Positions 30,876 to 35,036 of a DNA stretch of 35,036 bases are shown piece after piece (position 1 is the stretch's first letter; each line of letters opens with the position of its first letter). Source of the DNA: CAZGXM01 sp964529795 (GTDB taxonomy: Bacteria > Bacillota > JADQBR01); contig CAZGXM010000023.1 of NCBI GenBank assembly GCA_964529795.1, forward strand, positions 1-35,036, given 5' to 3'. Made by a program: the position numbers and the translations under genes. The notes under the pieces were generated by a model. It ran no database searches and was not told the DNA's origin. It worked only from the letters and a program-made list of their open reading frames with translations.

Positions 30876-31808
30876 ATGTTTAATGAAGAATCTCTTCCTT
30901 ATGTAGAGGCTTTTTTGGAAGAAACAGCTGAACAACTCCAGGAACTGGAAGGCAAGCTGGTATTTCTGGAAAAGAACCCCGCCGACAGTAGCTGTTTAGA
31001 CGACATTTTCAGAATAGCCCATAATCTGAAAGGGAATGCGGCAACAGTTGGTTTTGAGGAAATGACCACCCTGGCCCACCGTATGGAAGACCTCCTGGCT
31101 GCTATGAGAAAGGGGGAGATTTACTCCTCCGGTGAAATTACCGATACATTATTAAATACTCTTGATGCGCTAAAAGGACTGGCCGACAGGGCCTGCGGAA
31201 AAGGTGAGGGCGTCATTGAGCTTGGGAACCTGGTCAACAAGTTGGAGCATCTGAGTCACGGCGGGCATGATATGGGCATCCTTGTAGACTCGAAAGAAGA
31301 CGAACTACTGATCAGACTTGAGGATAGCTGCACTATGAAGGCAGCGCGTGCGTGCGTGGTGTTAAGGACCCTGGAAGAGATGGGGAGACTCATTGATGTC
31401 CAACCGCCATTTGACGAGATAAAGGAACAGGGCTTTGAGGGCACGGAGATAAAGGTGAGATTTTTTGCCAGGAAGAGCCTCGATGCTGTAAAGGAAGCCA
31501 TTCAGGATATCCCCGAGGTCAAGGAGGTAGAGCTGTTCCGTGCTGAAATTAAAGAGAAAAAAAAGGTGGCGCTGAGAATTGCTGTGGGTGTGCGCCTGGA
31601 CCCGCAGGTTTTCGAAGAGCGTCTAAGCGAAAGGTGTGCCAGGCGGGTGGTTGTAGATTTAACCGGCCTGTGTGAACTCGGCCCGGCGGGTTTAAGCCGT
31701 CTCCTTTGGGCACGCAAGCTGACTGGAGTTGAGTTTACACTGCCCCGGCATCCTTTTCGAAAAAAATTTTTGGAACTGTTAGGGTTTGGTGAACCTTTCC
31801 AGGGCTAA
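30876..31808 (+). CDS. HPt-P2-STAS protein, phosphodonor half of a split CheA
   Basis: The protein has 310 residues. An N-terminal HPt/P1 domain (about 1-115) has the phospho-acceptor His49 in IAHNLKGNAATVGF and the HRMED segment typical of CheA P1. A P2-like CheY-binding domain (about 142-220: LLIRLEDSCTMKAARACVVL) follows, then a STAS-like domain (about 230-305: RVVVDLTGLCELGPAGLSRL) in which the usual phosphorylatable Ser before AGL is Pro. There is no ATPase domain, so it must be phosphorylated in trans by the CheA-like core encoded upstream. It is the last gene of the operon. ATG 30876 has GGAGGT about 10 bases upstream and is preferred to GTG 30864. Confidence 0.88.
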   Translation: MFNEESLPYVEAFLEETAEQLQELEGKLVFLEKNPADSSCLDDIFRIAHNLKGNAATVGFEEMTTLAHRMEDLLAAMRKGEIYSSGEITDTLLNTLDALKGLADRACGKGEGVIELGNLVNKLEHLSHGGHDMGILVDSKEDELLIRLEDSCTMKAARACVVLRTLEEMGRLIDVQPPFDEIKEQGFEGTEIKVRFFARKSLDAVKEAIQDIPEVKEVELFRAEIKEKKKVALRIAVGVRLDPQVFEERLSERCARRVVVDLTGLCELGPAGLSRLLWARKLTGVEFTLPRHPFRKKFLELLGFGEPFQG

Positions 31809-31970
31809 AGCCCCGGGGTTCTAAGCTTTCTTAATATCAAATTCAAATGCGCCGGTTTTTTTCAGGAACTGGAAGTGGTTCCCAAGTCTTTTGTTTTTTC
31901 TCGGAAAATGTTAGAATAAAAATGTTAAAAAAAGACGGGAAAGATGGGAATTGGCGAAAGGGAGATAATG

Positions 31971-32654
31971 ATGGCAAATGTCCGGGAAATCCTTGGTAAA
32001 ATACACGTTTTCAGCGGTCTTGATGATGAAGAATTGGACCAGTTAAGCCAGGTCGTGCTGCTCAGGCCCTACCGTAAGGGGATGTTTATTTTTTTGGAAG
32101 GGGAGCCGGGCGATGCCTTGTACTTTGTCCAGAAAGGCAGGGTAAAGCTGACCAAGACCCTGGCGGACGGTAGGGAGCACATTCTCCATTTTGTCGGTGA
32201 AGGGCAGATTTTTGCCGAGGTTCTTCTTTTTGATGACGGCCCTTACCCGGCGACTGCTGAAGTTACCACTGATTCTGTCATCGGCATCATTCGTAATAAA
32301 GATTTGGATATTTTTTTAAAGACCCACCCGGACACCACCTTAAAAATACTGAAGGTTATGAGCCGCAGGCTACGTAAGGCTCAGATACAGATACGCGACC
32401 TGGCCCTCAAGGATACCTTCGGCCGTTTGCTGAGTACGCTGGTGAAGCTGGCCGACGAGTACGGCAGGGAAAGCAAGGACGGGGTATTGATTGACCTGTT
32501 GCTCAGCCAGCAGGAACTGGCCAACATGATTGGAGCTTCCCGGGAGACGGTAAGCCGCAGCCTGAATGACCTGAAAAAGCGCAACATCATCGATTTCAAC
32601 CGCCGGTGCATTCTGGTAAAAAATATGGATAAACTGAAAATGTGGCTGGATTGA
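31971..32654 (+). CDS. Crp/Fnr-family transcriptional regulator
   Basis: The 227-residue protein has an N-terminal cyclic-nucleotide-binding-type barrel (FLEGEPGDALYFVQKGRVKL, VGEGQIFAEVLLFDDG) and a C-terminal Crp helix-turn-helix (LSQQELANMIGASRETVSRS). The phosphate-binding Arg of true cAMP receptors is not kept (PYPATAEV where RxA is usual), and there are no N-terminal cysteines for an iron-sulfur cluster, so the effector is unknown. ATG 31971, with AAGGGAG 6 bases upstream, is preferred to 31968 and 31944. It is transcribed alone, about 160 bases after the chemosensory operon. A hairpin with T tract follows. Confidence 0.92.
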   Translation: MANVREILGKIHVFSGLDDEELDQLSQVVLLRPYRKGMFIFLEGEPGDALYFVQKGRVKLTKTLADGREHILHFVGEGQIFAEVLLFDDGPYPATAEVTTDSVIGIIRNKDLDIFLKTHPDTTLKILKVMSRRLRKAQIQIRDLALKDTFGRLLSTLVKLADEYGRESKDGVLIDLLLSQQELANMIGASRETVSRSLNDLKKRNIIDFNRRCILVKNMDKLKMWLD

Positions 32655-32664
32655 TTGCAAGATG

Positions 32665-32705
32665 CTCCTTTTCCGGGGAATAATAACGGAAAAGGAGGTT
32701 TTTTT
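32665..32705 (+). terminator. Terminator hairpin that contains the ribosome site of the next gene
   Basis: CTCCTTTTCCG (32665-32675) pairs perfectly with CGGAAAAGGAG (32687-32697), loop of 11 bases, followed by G and seven T residues (32699-32705). The 3' arm holds the AAAAGGAGG ribosome site of the YIEGIA gene, whose ATG is at 32706. Confidence 0.85.
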
Positions 32706-33566
32706 ATGTCCCCGTTACTTTGGTATGTACTGGTGGGAACCGCCGTGGGCACATGGTCACGGTTCAGCAACCTGCAGGGAGATTACCGGCGGTACCCCAC
32801 CTCGCCCAATGGTGTGCTGATTCACGGGACCGTGGGTTTTATTGCCAGCGGCATGGGCGCGGTGGCTGTGCCGGCCCTGCTGACCAAAAATTGGGTGGCG
32901 GTAACTTTTCTGGCCCTGGCAATCCAGCAGTTTCGGGATGTCCGTAAGGCTGAACGGAATAGCCTTATGGATTTGGAAGAGACTGAATTTATTCCCCGGG
33001 GCAATGCTTATATTGACGCCATTGCCAAGAGTTTTGAAGCGCGCAACTACGTGGCCATGTTGATTGGTCTGGCAACCACCAGTGCCTGCCTGATTGTCGA
33101 CACACCGGTGGTGTTTCTCAACGCGGCGGTGGGGGCAGTGGCGGGTTTTGCGGTGAACAAATACTTTCAGCGCTATACCAGACAGCAGAAACTGGGGGAT
33201 GTTGCGGAGGTAAAGGAGGCGAAGATTAGCTTCAACGGTTATAACCTGATGGTGGACGATATTTATATCATGAACGTGGGCCTGTCCGCCACACGCAAGC
33301 GCGTTCAGGAACAGGGCTATGCGGTCATGATCACACCGAAAAATGCGGATGGGAAAATAACTCTTGCCAACCCCGGGCAGCGCCGGGCCTTGATGAGCGA
33401 TATTGCCCGTGTCTTCGGTACCGAGCGGTATATCGGCACCCGCCGGGATTTTGACACAGAGCGGGTGGCAGTAGTGGTGGTAGCCATCAGGCGGGACAAA
33501 AAGCTGCTTTTGGATGTGATAAAGGAAGTACCTTTACTGGAAAGCCTGCGCCGGGCGCACGCCTAG
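32706..33566 (+). CDS. YIEGIA-family membrane protein
   Basis: The 286-residue protein has about four hydrophobic segments in the first 170 residues (LLWYVLVGTAVGTW, GFIASGMGAVAVPALL, VAMLIGLATTSACLIV, AAVGAVAGFAV) and a soluble C-terminal half. The motif AYIDAIAKSFEARNYVAM corresponds to the name-giving YIEGIA stretch of this family of spore-forming Firmicutes; the function is not established. ATG 32706 has a perfect AAAAGGAGG ribosome site, but that site lies within the preceding terminator stem. The small protein at 33593 is its usual partner. I recognise the family by memory of its name motif and gene pairing. Confidence 0.85.
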   Translation: MSPLLWYVLVGTAVGTWSRFSNLQGDYRRYPTSPNGVLIHGTVGFIASGMGAVAVPALLTKNWVAVTFLALAIQQFRDVRKAERNSLMDLEETEFIPRGNAYIDAIAKSFEARNYVAMLIGLATTSACLIVDTPVVFLNAAVGAVAGFAVNKYFQRYTRQQKLGDVAEVKEAKISFNGYNLMVDDIYIMNVGLSATRKRVQEQGYAVMITPKNADGKITLANPGQRRALMSDIARVFGTERYIGTRRDFDTERVAVVVVAIRRDKKLLLDVIKEVPLLESLRRAHA

Positions 33567-33592
33567 TACCTGGCGCCCAAGGAGGTGATATT

Positions 33593-33781
33593 TTGCAGAA
33601 ACACCAGTTGTACATGGTGGTCACGGATGAAGCGAAAAAAATAAATGAAGGAATACCGGCTATTATTGTCCGGGATGAGAAGGAACTGGAACAGATTTCT
33701 TCAGAACTGGGCAAGATATTTTTTGCCGATGTCAACCGGTTGAGCAACGGTGTGGTAATAATTAAGACCCCGGCAAGGTAA
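33593..33781 (+). CDS. Small capping-complex partner of the YIEGIA protein
   Basis: The 62-residue protein (MQKHQLYMVVTDEAKKIN..., with IPAIIVRDEKELEQIS) is predicted soluble with an alpha/beta pattern. Proteins of this size and place are annotated as capping-complex subunits for YIEGIA. TTG 33593 has a very strong ribosome site (AAGGAGGTGATA). It lies 26 bases after the YIEGIA stop codon, in the same operon. Confidence 0.8.
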   Translation: MQKHQLYMVVTDEAKKINEGIPAIIVRDEKELEQISSELGKIFFADVNRLSNGVVIIKTPAR

Positions 33782-33811
33782 AGCCCCCGGGCTGAAATTG
33801 CCACGGGGGCT
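33782..33811. terminator. Hairpin between convergent genes
   Basis: AGCCCCCG (33782-33789) pairs perfectly with CGGGGGCT (33804-33811). It directly follows the stop of the plus-strand gene and precedes the end of the minus-strand M23 gene. T tracts are short on both strands. Confidence 0.6.
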
Positions 33812-33817
33812 CAAAGT

Positions 33818-34966
33818 TTATCGCAGGTACGGCCAGGGGTTGACCGGGTCGCCGTTTTTGCGCACTTCAAAGTGGATATGGGGCCCGGTACTCCAGCCGG
33901 TGCTGCCCACTTCGGCAATTTTCTGACCGGCACGCACTTCCTGCCCGTCTCTTACCAGGCTGGCGGACAGGTGGGGGTACATGGTGGAGATGCCGGCCCC
34001 GTGGTCGATAATCACGGTCCGGCCGTAAGCGCCGTACCAGCCGTTGTAAATTACCACCCCGTCCAAGGCGGCCACCACCGTGGCTCCCATGGGAGCGGCA
34101 ATATCAATGCCGGTGTGCATTCTCCTGGTCCTGAGGATGGGGTGAACGCGCATGCCGTAATCCGAGGTTATTCGTGAGTAACCGGGTATGGGCCAGAGCA
34201 TTTTGCCGCCCCGCGAGAGACTGCGCCGGCGCTGCAGTTCCTGCAGCCGGCGGATTTCTGCAGCCAGCTTTTTCGATTCTTCCTCCATTTTATCCAGCAT
34301 GCGGGCAAATTCTTCTTTTTGCGTGCGAATGCTTGCCAGCAGTTCCTGCTCCCGCCGGCGCTGCCTGGCCAGTTCGTTTTGGCGCTGTTCCCGCTTGCTT
34401 TTCAATGCGGCAATCTGGTCCCGCTTTGCTTCCAGTTCCCGCTTACGTTGTTCGATATCCTTTCTTTGCGCCTCGATTTCCTTTAACAACCTGACATCAT
34501 TTTCGGCAATGGCTTTCAGGTACTCAAGCCGGGTTAAAAAGTCAGTCAGGCTGGTGGCCTGCAGCAGCACTTCACTGTAAGTTACCGCGCCGTCTTCGTA
34601 AATGCTGACTATACGCTGGCGAAAGATCCGCTGTCGTTCTTTTTGCTGGGCAATCTTTTCTGCCAATTGTTTCTGGGCCAGGGCCACTTTTTCTTCTGCT
34701 TCGGCCAGTTCTCTTTCCAAACGGGATATTTCCCTGTCCAGGTCTGTCAATTGTACGGCCAGGGTTTGCAGTTCACCCAGTGTGGACTGTTCCTGGCGTT
34801 TCTTGACTTCCAGTGCCTCTTGCTTTTTCTTCATTTCGTCACTGAGCTGTTGCTGCTCTTTTTTTAATTTATCCAACTGGGAGGCGCTGGCGGGCAGGAG
34901 AGAAGTAATGAATGAAGTGGCAAATAAGATTATTACCAAAATTATTGCGAGCCCTCTCGACGACAT
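33818..34966 (-). CDS. Secreted coiled-coil M23 peptidase (EnvC/CwlO-like murein hydrolase)
   Basis: The 382-residue protein has a signal peptide (about 1-29, ending ASAS). Two long coiled-coil stretches follow (about 30-105 and 150-250, rich in Lys/Glu/Gln/Arg), then a C-terminal M23 domain (about 268-382) with zinc ligands in HTGIDIA and HIHFEV and the closing NPWPYLR. The layout matches EnvC/PcsB-like murein hydrolases or activators that are regulated through FtsEX. Here the M23 zinc residues are present, so it may be enzymatically active. The genes upstream of it lie outside the window. The start has AGGGG as ribosome site on the minus strand. Confidence 0.92.
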   Translation of the reverse strand: MSSRGLAIILVIILFATSFITSLLPASASQLDKLKKEQQQLSDEMKKKQEALEVKKRQEQSTLGELQTLAVQLTDLDREISRLERELAEAEEKVALAQKQLAEKIAQQKERQRIFRQRIVSIYEDGAVTYSEVLLQATSLTDFLTRLEYLKAIAENDVRLLKEIEAQRKDIEQRKRELEAKRDQIAALKSKREQRQNELARQRRREQELLASIRTQKEEFARMLDKMEEESKKLAAEIRRLQELQRRRSLSRGGKMLWPIPGYSRITSDYGMRVHPILRTRRMHTGIDIAAPMGATVVAALDGVVIYNGWYGAYGRTVIIDHGAGISTMYPHLSASLVRDGQEVRAGQKIAEVGSTGWSTGPHIHFEVRKNGDPVNPWPYLR

Positions 34967-35036
34967 GTCCCCTGAACCCCTCTCATTGGTTGCTAAGGGA
35001 ACATATTCGACAGGAAAAGGGAAAATCCTTTTTTAA

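Noticed and set aside
31807..31830. Terminator after the chemosensory operon
   Set aside because: AAAGC/GCTTT and the CCCCGGGG palindrome are present, but they do not make a convincing stem with a T tract, so the end of the operon transcript is left undefined.
1..35036. CRISPR array, insertion sequence, tRNA or rRNA gene
   Set aside because: No regularly spaced repeats, transposase-like reading frame with terminal inverted repeats, or recognisable tRNA/rRNA sequence was found on reading through the window.

Overview
The window looks like a chromosomal segment of an anaerobic, spore-forming Gram-positive bacterium, most likely a Peptococcaceae/Desulfotomaculum-Thermincola-type clostridium. 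The evidence is strong AGGAGG ribosome sites with many GTG/TTG starts, spore-coat (CotF-like) and YIEGIA-type sporulation proteins, a multiheme c-type cytochrome, a clostridial 2[4Fe-4S] ferredoxin, and a HesB-like selenoprotein typical of this group. This placement is inference; no rRNA or other taxonomic marker is present.

Layout. 1-4020: the 3' end of a multiheme cytochrome, a racemase-like family III CoA-transferase, a selenoprotein gene read through an in-frame TGA, an unknown protein coupled to a UPF0173 metallo-hydrolase. 4095-6929: an OmpR/EnvZ-type two-component pair followed by a secreted repeat protein whose promoter carries tandem 11-bp direct repeats. 7189-8862: a membrane GAF/HD-GYP protein. 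9017-11776: a marR-emrA-emrB-like efflux operon. 11905-13794: convergent spore-coat genes, a small ferredoxin, a DUF502 membrane protein and a small membrane protein. 13870-15219: a LysM-G5-M23 cell-wall endopeptidase. 15398-18282: a zinc-type ABC uptake operon with a Fur/Zur-family regulator. 18675-21373: an AbrB-zinc-ribbon protein, a soluble PAS histidine kinase and a REC-REC-LuxR regulator. 31971-35036: a Crp/Fnr regulator, a YIEGIA protein with its small partner, and a secreted coiled-coil M23 peptidase on the minus strand.

The most interesting part is 21567-31808, one tightly packed plus-strand chemosensory operon with no flagellar genes in view: an HD-GYP protein with a GYL instead of GYP motif, a soluble MCP made of two signalling modules exactly 300 residues apart and no sensor or membrane segment, a protein with three CheW domains, CheB, a HEAT-repeat protein, CheR, CheY, and a split kinase. 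The CheA-like core protein has a degenerate N-terminal HPt with Asp where His is expected, while the following gene encodes an intact HPt (His49), a P2-like domain and a C-terminal STAS-like domain. The simplest reading is that the phosphodonor and the kinase core have been separated onto two paralogous polypeptides, and that receptor and coupling protein have both been fused in tandem. No CheC, CheD, CheX or CheZ is seen.

Other points of note are the selenoprotein with its hairpin after the UGA, a terminator hairpin at 32665-32705 that also contains the ribosome site of the next gene, and candidate operators in front of marR, the zinc operon and the secreted repeat protein.
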